Assembly: GCA_050013075.1 (NCBI GenBank)
Contig: JBEKFZ010000025.1
Location: forward strand, 1 to 49,825
Direction: 5' to 3'
From: JBEKIK01 sp050013075
GTDB lineage: Bacteria > Planctomycetota > Planctomycetia > Pirellulales > Thermoguttaceae
DNA length: 49,825 nt
Shown: in pieces, positions 1 through 8,195 of the stretch
Position numbering within the stretch: position 1 is the first letter of the stretch
Layout: each line of letters starts with the position of its first letter
Position numbers and translations under genes: made by a program
The notes under the pieces: model-generated
Databases searched by the model: none
The model's input: only the letters and a program-made list of their open reading frames with translations
Told to the model about the DNA's origin: nothing

Positions 1-65
1 CCGTCTTCGCTCGCCCGGGTGTCGATCACCCGATCATTATCCACATGGCAAAAAGGACATTTCAT
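1..65 (-). CDS. nrdR: NrdR transcriptional repressor, N-terminal fragment cut by window edge
   Basis: Read on the minus strand from an ATG at 65-63, the first 21 codons give MKCPFCHVDNDRVIDTRASE and continue past the window edge. This is the N-terminal zinc ribbon of NrdR (first CxxC pair CPFC, then the typical VIDxRxSEDG stretch). NrdR is an ATP/dATP-binding repressor of ribonucleotide reductase genes. A GGAG lies about 10 nt upstream of the ATG. The second CxxC and the ATP-cone lie outside the window, so the call rests only on the N-terminal motif, which is quite specific to the family. Confidence 0.8.
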   Translation of the reverse strand, partial: MKCPFCHVDNDRVIDTRASED

Positions 66-444
66 GGCGGCACGAATCTCCATAAAGAAATTATGTCATT
101 ACTATAATCCAAGCCGGGTTGGGGGGGAAGGGGCGCGTACGGAAGGATGAAGGATGAATCGTAAAATGCTCATCAAATCAGGTGGCCGGACATTCTTATC
201 TGGCCTGATTTGTCTGGTCCGAAAAAGAAAGGCAAGAATGCCTCTCCTCCTGGATAATAAAATGAATAAATCCATGAAACCGCTAGTGGTTTCGCACCGC
301 CCACCGTCCACTGCCCACCTCCCACTGACAACTAAAAACTGAAAACTAATAACCATCTACCACCTACCACTTACCATCTACCATCTACTATAATGCTTCT
401 GTTTCCTATCCAGCCAAAATTCAGACTATAGGAGGGTTGTGACA
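66..444. other. Intergenic region between nrdR and zinc-ribbon/PH gene, repeat-rich
   Basis: No convincing gene. It holds two tandem AGGATGA-like heptamers (about 145-158), a long degenerate heptamer array (295-392) and, at the end of that array, a perfect TATAAT (389-394) that could be the -10 of the downstream gene, although no good -35 is present. A 62-codon open frame starting at 154 runs into the heptamer array and is judged non-coding. Confidence 0.5.
295..392. repeat. Degenerate heptamer array (CACCGTC/AACTGAA/TACCATC types)
   Basis: From 295 the sequence divides into about 14 consecutive 7-bp units that drift from CACCGCC-like through AACTAAA-like to TACCATC-like words with no break in phase. 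The period is strictly 7 and it ends in a TATAAT. This resembles the short tandemly repeated heptamers known from cyanobacteria; function unknown. Confidence 0.8.
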
Positions 445-1122
445 ATGGTTTGCCCTCAATGTGGCGCGGAAATCGTCGCGGAAGCGTTTTTTTGTCACAA
501 GTGCGGTTATCGGATTGCGGAGCAGGATATCCAGGGCGGCCCCGGGGACCCGTCTATGGGTGAGAGAGAAACTTCTGCCCCGGCGGTTACCCCCGCTGAA
601 AAGTTCAAGGCGGCTGCCGCCGGGCTCGATTCCAGCGAAGAACAGGAGCGGGAACTCTGGCGCGGCAGTTACTCCTCAAAAGCGATGATCGGGGCATGGT
701 GCCTAAGCGCATTGATCAGCATTGGATTGTTGATTATCGGACTTATTTGGGGGTCTTGGAAATACTCGATTTATTTTGCGATCGCCATTATCTTCCCCTG
801 GGTTTACAATCAGATCAGGTTGCTCCATCGCCGTATGAGTGTCAGCTATATACTTACAAACCAGCGGTTCATTCATGAGTCGGGCATTCTCCGCCGCGTT
901 ACCGACCGCATCGAGGTGATCGAAATTGACGATATCACCTTTGAACAGGGAGTCATTGAACGCATTGTGGGAGTCGGCACGATCAAGATTTCCTCCAGCG
1001 ACCATACTCACCCGGAACTCATTTTGCCCGGCATCGAAAACGTGAGCCGGGTTTCGGGGCTTATCGACGACACCCGCCGCGCCGAGCGCCGCCGCCGGGG
1101 CCTGCATATTGAAAATATCTGA
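445..1122 (+). CDS. Zinc-ribbon protein with bacterial PH-like (bPH2) domain
   Basis: About 225 residues. The N-terminus is a zinc ribbon with two CxxC knuckles (CPQCG and CHKCG). A Pro/Ala-rich linker follows, then two hydrophobic segments in the middle (ALISIGLLIIGLIWG and a second from YSIYFAIAII), then a bPH2-type domain with the usual 'YxLTNQRxIxxxGxL' and 'IxxIxxxDI' pattern. Such proteins are membrane-anchored and of unknown function. The ATG at 445 is chosen because GGAGGG (431-436) sits 8 nt upstream; the in-frame GTG at 439 would be too close to it. It precedes two large membrane proteins in the same direction and is probably co-transcribed with the first. Confidence 0.8.
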   Translation: MVCPQCGAEIVAEAFFCHKCGYRIAEQDIQGGPGDPSMGERETSAPAVTPAEKFKAAAAGLDSSEEQERELWRGSYSSKAMIGAWCLSALISIGLLIIGLIWGSWKYSIYFAIAIIFPWVYNQIRLLHRRMSVSYILTNQRFIHESGILRRVTDRIEVIEIDDITFEQGVIERIVGVGTIKISSSDHTHPELILPGIENVSRVSGLIDDTRRAERRRRGLHIENI

Positions 1123-1144
1123 AACGGATTATAATCTGGTTACC

Positions 1145-3817
1145 ATGCCGAAACTGTCAAGGAATGACGAACCGATTGTGACAACCGAAGGGATAATCGC
1201 TAAATTGCCCGGCCCAACGATCGTGGTGGTCATAGCCGGGATTGCTGCCGCATGGATTGCCGCGGATTCGACGGGTTTCTGGGGTCACTGCTTGCGTCAT
1301 GCTTTGACGTGTCTGGCCTTGGGCATTGCCATCATTGCCGCATGGCCTTGGCCTAATCGCACCTGGAAAAATTGGGCAATCTTGGCAACCGGCGTCGCTG
1401 TGTCTCTGGTTCTAAACAGCTCAATACTTCCAACAGTCAATGTTCTGGGTGTGGTTTTGCTGCTGGCGACCCTTGCTTATATTCACGATTGTCAAACCGG
1501 CCGGGCAATCCTTGTGGCCGCATTGGCCGCGATGACCCTGGCCGTGTTCCGATTGGCTTTAACCGCCATCCCAATGGTTTGGCAATTGGCGAGCATACTG
1601 GGTTGGGGCATGGGAAAACTGGCCGGCTACTTGACCGGCAGGCCGCTAAACATCGGCGCAACGTTTGGCGGGATTGATTTTTTGGTGTTGATGCTTGCCC
1701 TTTACACCGGCTGGCTGTGCAACATCGCTCCGCCGCGTCGGCGAGCCGGCATCTATGCCGGGGCGGCAATTCTAATTGCGCATCTTACGTATCTCGTCAT
1801 TCTTGCGTATTCGAAAAAGATTGCCGCTCTACTGCCCGAACCGTTTTACGTCCCGGAAACCGATATCAGCCGCCTCGGCGCTTGGGCCTGGCAAAACGCC
1901 GTGCGAACGTTTTTGCCTTGGAATTTGCCCGTGTTGGCAATGATTTTGCAGTGCATTATCGCGGCCTGCATGTTTCGCTGGGCCGATTGGCTGCCGGTTG
2001 CCAAGCCTGACAGTCAAAAAAACTTATCCAAATCCGGATATGACGAGGTAATTGAGTTTCGCACCTTAATCAAAGATGTCGCATTTAAACTTGGGCCAGT
2101 GATTTTGGCCGTGCTGATCGGATTGCTCACTTTGCTTTCGCCGGTCAAAACCGACTTGAAGGGCAAGACATTCGTGGCCTACGACAAAGGTAATTTCAGT
2201 TGGCTCAAACCCGAATATGACAACCCGATTGAAGGCGGATACGGAATGTTGCCTGTTTTCGTGGATAGTTTGGGCGGGAGTTTTGTCAAATCGCCGGAAC
2301 TTGCCCAAAAAGACCTTGAATCGGCCGATGTTTTAATTCTGCTGCATCCCAGTTCCCCATTCACGGCCGAACAATTAAAGCGGATTGAAAACTTTGTTCG
2401 CCAAGGCGGATCGCTTTTATTGGGCGCCGAAAATTACATCCGCATCGGCTTATCGGAAAGCCATTTTAACGACGTGCTCAGACCGACGGGCATGGAGGTG
2501 CGCTACGACACCGCAATTCCGATTTCAACCGGTTGGGAACAATCGTACCAGGCGATTTCGCATCCGGCCGCGTTGGGCCTGGTCGATAAAGACAATCGTT
2601 TTGGATTTCAGCGTGGGTCTTCCATCCGATTGGGCTTGTCCGCCCGGCCGGTAGTTGTGGGGCGTTGGGGATGGAGCACGCCCGGAAGCGACGCCGTGAA
2701 ACAAAAGTCGCCCGCATACCAAGAAGGCCTGCCGCTGGGCGATATTGTTTTGGCCGCCGAAGAGCCGTTGGGTCAGGGGCGAATCGTCGCGCTGGGCGAC
2801 GTGGCGTGCCTCAGTAACGAGCGCCTGTCGTGCTCTTATGAATTTGCCGGCCGATTGTTGGGATATCTGGCCCATCGTTCATCCAATCCGCAGGATCTGT
2901 GGCGGCAGTTTTTGTCTATCGCAGCGATGGTATTATTTCTTTGGTTATTGATGAAGCAAGCCGAGGCGATGCGGGTTGCCGTGACAAGCTTGGTTTTTGC
3001 CGCGGCCTTGATTTCGTGTATACTTTACAGCGATAGCGCAAGTCCGGTGCTGCCCAAGGGCCGCGATCAGGTCCCTAATAAGCTGGCTTACATCGATACC
3101 TCTCATCTCGAAGCCTTTAGCGGCAATTTATGGGACGATTACGGCATTGCCGGATTCACGCGCGTGCTGATGCGCAGCGGTTTCTTGCCTTTAAGATTGA
3201 ATGAATTGACCGCCGAACGATTAGATCGGGCCGGACTCTTGGTTTGCATGGCCCCAGGGCGGCGGTTCTCGGCCGAGGAAATCGCCACGGTGCGCCAGTT
3301 TGTGGAACAAGGCGGGACATTCCTGTGTTTGGTCGGCGCGGAAGAAGCCCGGGCGAGTGCGGCGCTTCTAGAAGAATTTCAGTTCAAGGTTCATCCATCG
3401 CCAATTCGACCGGGTGAGGAAATCCGTGAACCGGAACCATTGGGCTCATTTCGGCAGAGTTACAGCGATTCGAGCGGTTCTAAGCATTACGTCAATACCT
3501 ATGCCTCATGGCCGTTGGAACTCGATAATGGAAATGCCAAAGTATATCTTTACTGGACGGAAGCCGATCATGAAGAACCGACTATAGCCGGCATTCCATT
3601 TGGCAGCGGAGTAGTTGCCGTCATCGCGGATACGAATTTTGCCGTCAATCGAAATTTAGAATCCGTTGCAAATGAATTTCCAGACAATATCGTTTTTTGG
3701 CGATGGTTTTTTCCCATGATCACACGCATGGAAGCTTGGCATCCACCGGCCGAACCGCTGCAAGAAAAAGGCATAATGGAAACGGATGATGCCATACCGG
3801 AGCAGGGACCGCAATAA
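1145..3817 (+). CDS. Large membrane protein with two GldG/DUF4350-like domains
   Basis: About 890 residues. The N-terminal part has many hydrophobic segments (roughly eight before residue 340). Two soluble domains of the GldG/DUF4350 (class I glutamine-amidotransferase-like fold) type follow, each with the hallmark 'FVxxGGxxLxxG' strand-turn: FVRQGGSLLLGAE in the first and FVEQGGTFLCLVGAE in the second, separated by further membrane segments near FLWLLMKQAE. Related domains occur in ABC-type gliding/auxiliary transport proteins, where they are thought to bind sugars or peptidoglycan-like ligands; no catalytic triad is evident. A TTG at 1109 overlapping the previous gene is an alternative start; neither has a strong Shine-Dalgarno. 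The next gene has the same architecture. Confidence 0.7.
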   Translation: MPKLSRNDEPIVTTEGIIAKLPGPTIVVVIAGIAAAWIAADSTGFWGHCLRHALTCLALGIAIIAAWPWPNRTWKNWAILATGVAVSLVLNSSILPTVNVLGVVLLLATLAYIHDCQTGRAILVAALAAMTLAVFRLALTAIPMVWQLASILGWGMGKLAGYLTGRPLNIGATFGGIDFLVLMLALYTGWLCNIAPPRRRAGIYAGAAILIAHLTYLVILAYSKKIAALLPEPFYVPETDISRLGAWAWQNAVRTFLPWNLPVLAMILQCIIAACMFRWADWLPVAKPDSQKNLSKSGYDEVIEFRTLIKDVAFKLGPVILAVLIGLLTLLSPVKTDLKGKTFVAYDKGNFSWLKPEYDNPIEGGYGMLPVFVDSLGGSFVKSPELAQKDLESADVLILLHPSSPFTAEQLKRIENFVRQGGSLLLGAENYIRIGLSESHFNDVLRPTGMEVRYDTAIPISTGWEQSYQAISHPAALGLVDKDNRFGFQRGSSIRLGLSARPVVVGRWGWSTPGSDAVKQKSPAYQEGLPLGDIVLAAEEPLGQGRIVALGDVACLSNERLSCSYEFAGRLLGYLAHRSSNPQDLWRQFLSIAAMVLFLWLLMKQAEAMRVAVTSLVFAAALISCILYSDSASPVLPKGRDQVPNKLAYIDTSHLEAFSGNLWDDYGIAGFTRVLMRSGFLPLRLNELTAERLDRAGLLVCMAPGRRFSAEEIATVRQFVEQGGTFLCLVGAEEARASAALLEEFQFKVHPSPIRPGEEIREPEPLGSFRQSYSDSSGSKHYVNTYASWPLELDNGNAKVYLYWTEADHEEPTIAGIPFGSGVVAVIADTNFAVNRNLESVANEFPDNIVFWRWFFPMITRMEAWHPPAEPLQEKGIMETDDAIPEQGPQ

Positions 3818-3902
3818 ATAACATAAAGCCGCGATCGTCGGTCGCGCCTGGAATTATGCATATATGAAAAATATATTTCCGCGTGCATTGAGAGTATCTT
3901 TC

Positions 3903-3965
3903 AGAGCCGGGCCGTGTCGGCCCGGTTTAACCGAAAATCCTCCGGACCGACACGGTCCGGCTCTG
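3903..3965. repeat. REP-like inverted repeat, GC-rich (CCGGGCCGTGTCGGCCCGG type)
   Basis: An imperfect 62-bp palindrome begins AGAGCCGGGCCGTGTCGG and ends CCGACACGGTCCGGCTCT, between the two large membrane-protein genes. A related copy lies at 24021-24066 inside a larger palindrome. It may act as a transcription or mRNA-stability element between the genes. Confidence 0.75.
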
Positions 3966-4019
3966 TTGCTCGTTTGGCTGCTATTCGTTTGATGTACCGG
4001 ACTGCGTTGGAGTATTAAT

Positions 4020-6878
4020 ATGATTCGAGCGTGGATTGCCGTGGCGCTGTTGGCCGGCTCGTGGATGTTCGGCCTGGACTATTTTTGTCCGGCCAATCCA
4101 TGGATTTGGGTGGCGCTGGTAATCAGCGCCTCTGCGCTGTTGGGCGGTTCTTTCAAACAACTGCCTGCCGGTCGGGAATCAGTGATCGCACTATGTTTAT
4201 TGATTCCAGCCTTGATTTTTGTACCTTGGCCGCTCCGGATCGTACCCTTAGTGATTGCATTGGGTTTGGGGTTATATTTATTACCCCTCCCTCACTCTAA
4301 CCCTCTCCGGGCGCCAAACGAAGTTTGGTCGGGAGAGGGGACTATTAATTGGTTGGCACAAGGCGCCGTGAGCGCGGGCGTGATAATGGCGGCCCAATCG
4401 CTTGCCTTGTCGTTCTACACCGCGCAAACAGCATTATCGCATGAGTTGCCCTGGCCCCTGCCCGATTTGTTCGCCGGCATGGCCAATTTATTATCCATCG
4501 ACGCCGCGGCCGACGGCTCGAAAATCGTGATGCACTCCATGCGGCAAGTGCACCGTCTGGGGGCTACCTGGGAGTTGCTCTTCGATCCGGCGACATTTTG
4601 CTTTTTTGTCGGCGGCATTGTACTGTTGGCCTTGACTGCCTGGCAGGAACAGCCGGAAGGCCGGCGCTGGCCGGCGTGGATTCGCGCCTTGCGGATTTTT
4701 ACACTCATCATTATCGCCTGGCTGCCCCTTAGGGCGGGACTATTGATCGCCGTCTACATGTACCGCGTATTGCGGGCCGAGCCGGACCGGGCGCTTTACG
4801 TGATGAATCATTTTTTTGCGCCCGGGCCGCTGCTTGTTTTACTTGCGGTTCCGGTACTTCTGGTTTGGCGATTTCTGCGCGTAACAAGTGTTGAACCATA
4901 CTCTGGACATACTGCAAAAAATACAAAAACTAAACGCCCTCACCCTAACCCTCTCCGGGCACCAAACGAAGTTTGGTCGGGAGAGGGGACGATGGGGAAT
5001 ATTCTTCCAAAAGGAGAGGGGACCATTGGTAACGTTCACTCAAAGGGAAAGGGGGTTATAAGTGTGCTGCCAATCATTCTGATTGCATTGGCGGCGGCCT
5101 TATTTACAGCGGCGGTTATATGGAATCCGGTGGGAAAGCGGCTTGCAGGCCGGGTAAAGGTCGTCGAGCGGCACTCCACTTGGGAACCCACTACCCGGCC
5201 TTACGACACGACCTGGTACGGCGAGCTCTCGGCCTACAACTACGCCGCGATTTACGATTATCTGAGCCAATATTATAAAATGGGCAGAATTCTGGAATCC
5301 GATAAGATCGACGATCGAACCCTCGGCCAATGCGACGTGTTGATCATTAAAACTCCCACTACGCGCTATAGTCGGGATGAAGTAGATGCCGTGCTTCGCT
5401 TTGTCGATCGGGGCGGCGGGGTGCTGTTTATAGGCGATCATACAAATGTCTATAAAACAAGTACGATCATGAACGATATGACCCGGCCGATGGGATTTAT
5501 CTTTCGCGATGATTTGCTGTTCAGCAACGAGGCGTCGGCATACGACCAGCACTTCGATCCGCCGTGGGCGATGCACCCAAGCCTGCAATATATGCCGCCC
5601 ATGGAGTTCGCCGTGTCGTGTTCCATCGATCCGGGTTTCAGCCATGGCCGCGCGGTAATTACCAGCACGGGCTTGTGGAGCATGCCGCCGGAATATCACC
5701 ATGAAAACTACCATCCTATTGCCCAGTACTGTGCCGACATGCGATACGGCGCGTTCGTGCAAGTTTGGGCGGCGTGGCATGGACAGGGCCGGACGATGGC
5801 CTATACCGATTCGACTATCTTTTCAAATTTCGCCACGTTCCAGCCCGGTCACGCCGAAATCATTCTCGGCATAATCGAATGGCTCAATCACGCCAATCCG
5901 CTTATAGATCCACGGCCGTGGCTGATTCTGTTGGGATTTGCGGCGCTTTGCACTGGTTTGATACTTGTCCGGCGTAGTTCAGTTGCATGGTTGGTTCTAT
6001 TGGCTGCCGCAATTTGCGGTTGGGCGCTTGCGGTCGAAGGCGCGGTTGCCTTGCACCACTGGTCCATGCCCATGCCAAAAATCATCAAGCCCATGACTCG
6101 GGTGGTCATCGACCGGACCGTTTCGGACGTGCCATTGTCCAAAGGCGCATTCACTCAGGGCAACGGAATCGGCTATGGTTTGTTGGAACAATGTATCGGC
6201 CGGTTGGGATACTACACTATCCGCCTGGAAGGCGAAGCGGCTTTCTCCGGAGATGCACTGGTGGTGATTTGTCCGGATCGGCCGGTGAATGCGTCGTTCC
6301 GCGAACGGTTGAAACGCTACGTTGCCGAAGGCGGCAAGCTGCTGGTGTTCGACTCGCCTGAAAACGCCAACTCAACCGCCAACAGCCTGCTTTGGCCGTT
6401 CGGACTTTCCATTCAACACAGGCAACCATGGCAGGGAACGCTGACCATGCTCGCTAACTGGCCGGGTATGGAGATATCCGAGGCAAACGAGGTTGTCGGT
6501 GGCCGGGCCGTCGGCAACCTGGCCGAGCGGCCGGTGGCGGCCGTTGCCCAATATGGCAAAGGGACCGTCATGGCAGTCGGATTCGCTTCGTTGTTTATCG
6601 ACAAGAACATGGCCGATACAAGTTGGATCGACAAAACAATCGCCAAAACAATCGATGAAGAGGCCCTGTGGATGCTCGAGCCGGACGCCGCTATGCGTTT
6701 GCGTTACGAGACTTTATATGCCTTGGTTCGTCTGCTGGTGGAAGACAAATCCATTGTGCCGGTCCAGGCAACCGGCGATATTCCCGCCGGCGAGTCAACA
6801 AGTCCGGGCAAGGGCCAGAATAAGATCCCGCTTCAACTGCCCGACCTGCCCATGAAAGAACTCGGGCCGCAAGAATAA
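4020..6878 (+). CDS. Large membrane protein with two GldG/DUF4350-like domains, carrying in-frame repeat insertions
   Basis: About 952 residues, with the same layout as the preceding gene: N-terminal transmembrane helices, a first GldG-like domain (YGELSAYNYAAIYDYLS then FVDRGGGVLFIGDH), more helices near 640-690, and a second domain ending in YVAEGGKLLVFDS. The two genes are probably ancient tandem duplicates. Two stretches of the coding region (codons about 88-108 and 306-345) are copies of a palindromic genomic repeat translated as PLRAPNEVWSGEGT; both fall in loops between membrane segments, so the frame stays open. TTGGAG lies 8 nt before the ATG. Function unknown; a role in envelope or ABC-type transport is only an inference from the GldG resemblance. 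Confidence 0.7.
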   Translation: MIRAWIAVALLAGSWMFGLDYFCPANPWIWVALVISASALLGGSFKQLPAGRESVIALCLLIPALIFVPWPLRIVPLVIALGLGLYLLPLPHSNPLRAPNEVWSGEGTINWLAQGAVSAGVIMAAQSLALSFYTAQTALSHELPWPLPDLFAGMANLLSIDAAADGSKIVMHSMRQVHRLGATWELLFDPATFCFFVGGIVLLALTAWQEQPEGRRWPAWIRALRIFTLIIIAWLPLRAGLLIAVYMYRVLRAEPDRALYVMNHFFAPGPLLVLLAVPVLLVWRFLRVTSVEPYSGHTAKNTKTKRPHPNPLRAPNEVWSGEGTMGNILPKGEGTIGNVHSKGKGVISVLPIILIALAAALFTAAVIWNPVGKRLAGRVKVVERHSTWEPTTRPYDTTWYGELSAYNYAAIYDYLSQYYKMGRILESDKIDDRTLGQCDVLIIKTPTTRYSRDEVDAVLRFVDRGGGVLFIGDHTNVYKTSTIMNDMTRPMGFIFRDDLLFSNEASAYDQHFDPPWAMHPSLQYMPPMEFAVSCSIDPGFSHGRAVITSTGLWSMPPEYHHENYHPIAQYCADMRYGAFVQVWAAWHGQGRTMAYTDSTIFSNFATFQPGHAEIILGIIEWLNHANPLIDPRPWLILLGFAALCTGLILVRRSSVAWLVLLAAAICGWALAVEGAVALHHWSMPMPKIIKPMTRVVIDRTVSDVPLSKGAFTQGNGIGYGLLEQCIGRLGYYTIRLEGEAAFSGDALVVICPDRPVNASFRERLKRYVAEGGKLLVFDSPENANSTANSLLWPFGLSIQHRQPWQGTLTMLANWPGMEISEANEVVGGRAVGNLAERPVAAVAQYGKGTVMAVGFASLFIDKNMADTSWIDKTIAKTIDEEALWMLEPDAAMRLRYETLYALVRLLVEDKSIVPVQATGDIPAGESTSPGKGQNKIPLQLPDLPMKELGPQE
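4284..4343 (+). repeat. Palindromic genomic repeat inserted in coding sequence, copy A
   Basis: CCCTCACTCTAACCCTCTCC followed by a loop containing GCCAAACGAAGTTTGGTC and then GGGAGAGGGGAC. CCCTCTCC pairs with GGAGAGGG, and CCAAAC with GTTTGG. It is read in frame as PHSNPLRAPNEVWSGEGT. Confidence 0.85.
4937..5057 (+). repeat. Palindromic genomic repeat in coding sequence, copy B, with trailing partial copies
   Basis: Near-identical to copy A over 4937-4990, again read as PLRAPNEVWSGEGT. It is followed by two degenerate partial copies of the right arm (GGAGAGGGGACCAT at 5013-5026 and GGGAAAGGGGG near 5045-5055), giving a tandem-like peptide series SGEGTMGN / KGEGTIGN / KGKGV. Confidence 0.85.
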
Positions 6879-6904
6879 ACCGGTCATTGATCTTGCTTTA
6901 AAGC

Positions 6905-7030
6905 CTATCCCAAAACAATAATGTCATTCTGAGCGAAGCGAAGAATCTAGAAGGGACATATGGCTAAAATGGGCAATATATTGCCAAATACGGAGATCCT
7001 TCGCTACTCTCAGGATGACTTTTGGGATAG
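6905..7030. mobile_element. MITE-like element with CTATCCCAAAA terminal inverted repeats
   Basis: A 126-bp unit bounded by perfect 11-bp inverted repeats (CTATCCCAAAA at 6905-6915, TTTTGGGATAG at 7020-7030). Inside is a second, longer imperfect inverted repeat (GTCATTCTGAGCGAAGCG against CGCTACTCTCAGGATGAC). No coding capacity. It lies between a membrane-protein gene and the flippase-like gene. A second unit with nearly the same ends is at 10859-10972 but has a different core. Confidence 0.75.
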
Positions 7031-7068
7031 ATTCTTAATATAATCACCAAAATAATCGGACAAATTTC

Positions 7069-8100
7069 ATGAAAAAATTCCTTATCACTTTGCTCAAGCT
7101 GGGCATCTCATTTGGGCTGATCGCCTATTTGATATGGAATGCCACTCATGGCGCGGATAAGGTAAATGTCTTCATCAACCTCCGCGATGAACCGAAAAAC
7201 TGGTGGGTGCTCGCCTGCGCTTGGGCGGTCTCGGCGGCGGCGGTCGTGCTGACCTTTATCCGCTGGTGGTATCTGGTCCGCGCGCTGGGAATTCCCTGCC
7301 GCTTTGCCGACGCCATCCGCATCAGTTTTTGGGGATATCTTTTCAATCTGGCCCCCTTGGGCATAGTTGGCGGCGACCTGGTCAAAGCCGTGATGCTCGC
7401 GCACGAGCATCACCAATATCGGGCCAAGGCCGTGGCTTCGGTGCTGTTCGACCGGGTAATAGGGCTTTATTTGCTGTTCATCGTGGCGACGGCGGCGATT
7501 TTGTTTACGGGATTGTGGCGGATTAACGAGGCGAAAATCGTTTGGATTTGCTATGCCACTTTCATCATCACCGGCGCCGGCGCGGTTGGCATCGCCTTGC
7601 TGTACGTGCCCGGCGTGCTCGACGGCCCTTTAAGCCGCGCTTTGGGTCGATTGCCGCGCGTGGGCCGACTAATCACCAGTCTGATCGACGCTGTGGGATT
7701 GTACCGCTATCAGCCGAGGGTGTTGATCGTCTCGTCGATAATGTGCATAGGCGTGCAATGCTTATTCGCCGTGGGCATTTATCTGATTGCCCGGGGACTG
7801 CCCGGCGACGTGCTCTCGCTGGGCGTGCATTTCGTTGTTTGGCCTTTAAGCTCGGCTGTGGGTGTGTTGCCTTTGCCATTTGGTCCCACCGAGGGAGTGC
7901 TCGATTATCTTTACATGAACGTGCCCCACCAAGCCGGAGTGTCGATTCCCCAAGGGCAAGGTTTGGTCGTGGTCTTGTGCTATCGGCTGATCACCGTGCT
8001 GATTGCCGGCTTGGGCGTCGGCTACTACTTCCGCAACCGCCGCGAAGTGTCCGAAGCCATCCACGAAGATGAGCAAGATGCACAGCCAACCAATTCCTGA
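7069..8100 (+). CDS. Flippase-like / LPG-synthase transmembrane-region (UPF0104) protein
   Basis: About 343 residues, polytopic, with about eight hydrophobic segments from MKKFLITLLKLGISFGLIAYL to the C-terminal VLIAGLGVGYYF. It matches the pattern of the 'lysylphosphatidylglycerol synthase TM region / flippase-like' family: FWGYLFNLAPLGIVGGDLVKA near residue 85, then SVLFDRVIGLYLL. Members act in lipid or polyisoprenoid-glycan export, and many are stand-alone proteins of unknown substrate. The length fits the family. The Shine-Dalgarno is weak. The MITE-like element lies just upstream and may separate it transcriptionally from the previous gene. Confidence 0.8.
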   Translation: MKKFLITLLKLGISFGLIAYLIWNATHGADKVNVFINLRDEPKNWWVLACAWAVSAAAVVLTFIRWWYLVRALGIPCRFADAIRISFWGYLFNLAPLGIVGGDLVKAVMLAHEHHQYRAKAVASVLFDRVIGLYLLFIVATAAILFTGLWRINEAKIVWICYATFIITGAGAVGIALLYVPGVLDGPLSRALGRLPRVGRLITSLIDAVGLYRYQPRVLIVSSIMCIGVQCLFAVGIYLIARGLPGDVLSLGVHFVVWPLSSAVGVLPLPFGPTEGVLDYLYMNVPHQAGVSIPQGQGLVVVLCYRLITVLIAGLGVGYYFRNRREVSEAIHEDEQDAQPTNS

Positions 8101-8195
8101 TACTCCAATCGCCGCCCCGACCGTTCGTAAATCAACGGAATGCGCCTATTTTGTAACCTATAGTTTATGAGACTATATAAGAAAGGATCAAAATC

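Noticed and set aside
154..342. 62-codon open frame near the left edge
   Set aside because: It ends inside a heptamer array and shows no family resemblance; its apparent start context comes from AGGATGA repeats.
8151..8179. TTGTAA-17-TATATA as a promoter for the SnoaL-like gene
   Set aside because: Predicted transcription start would fall on the Shine-Dalgarno; only mentioned in the gene entry.
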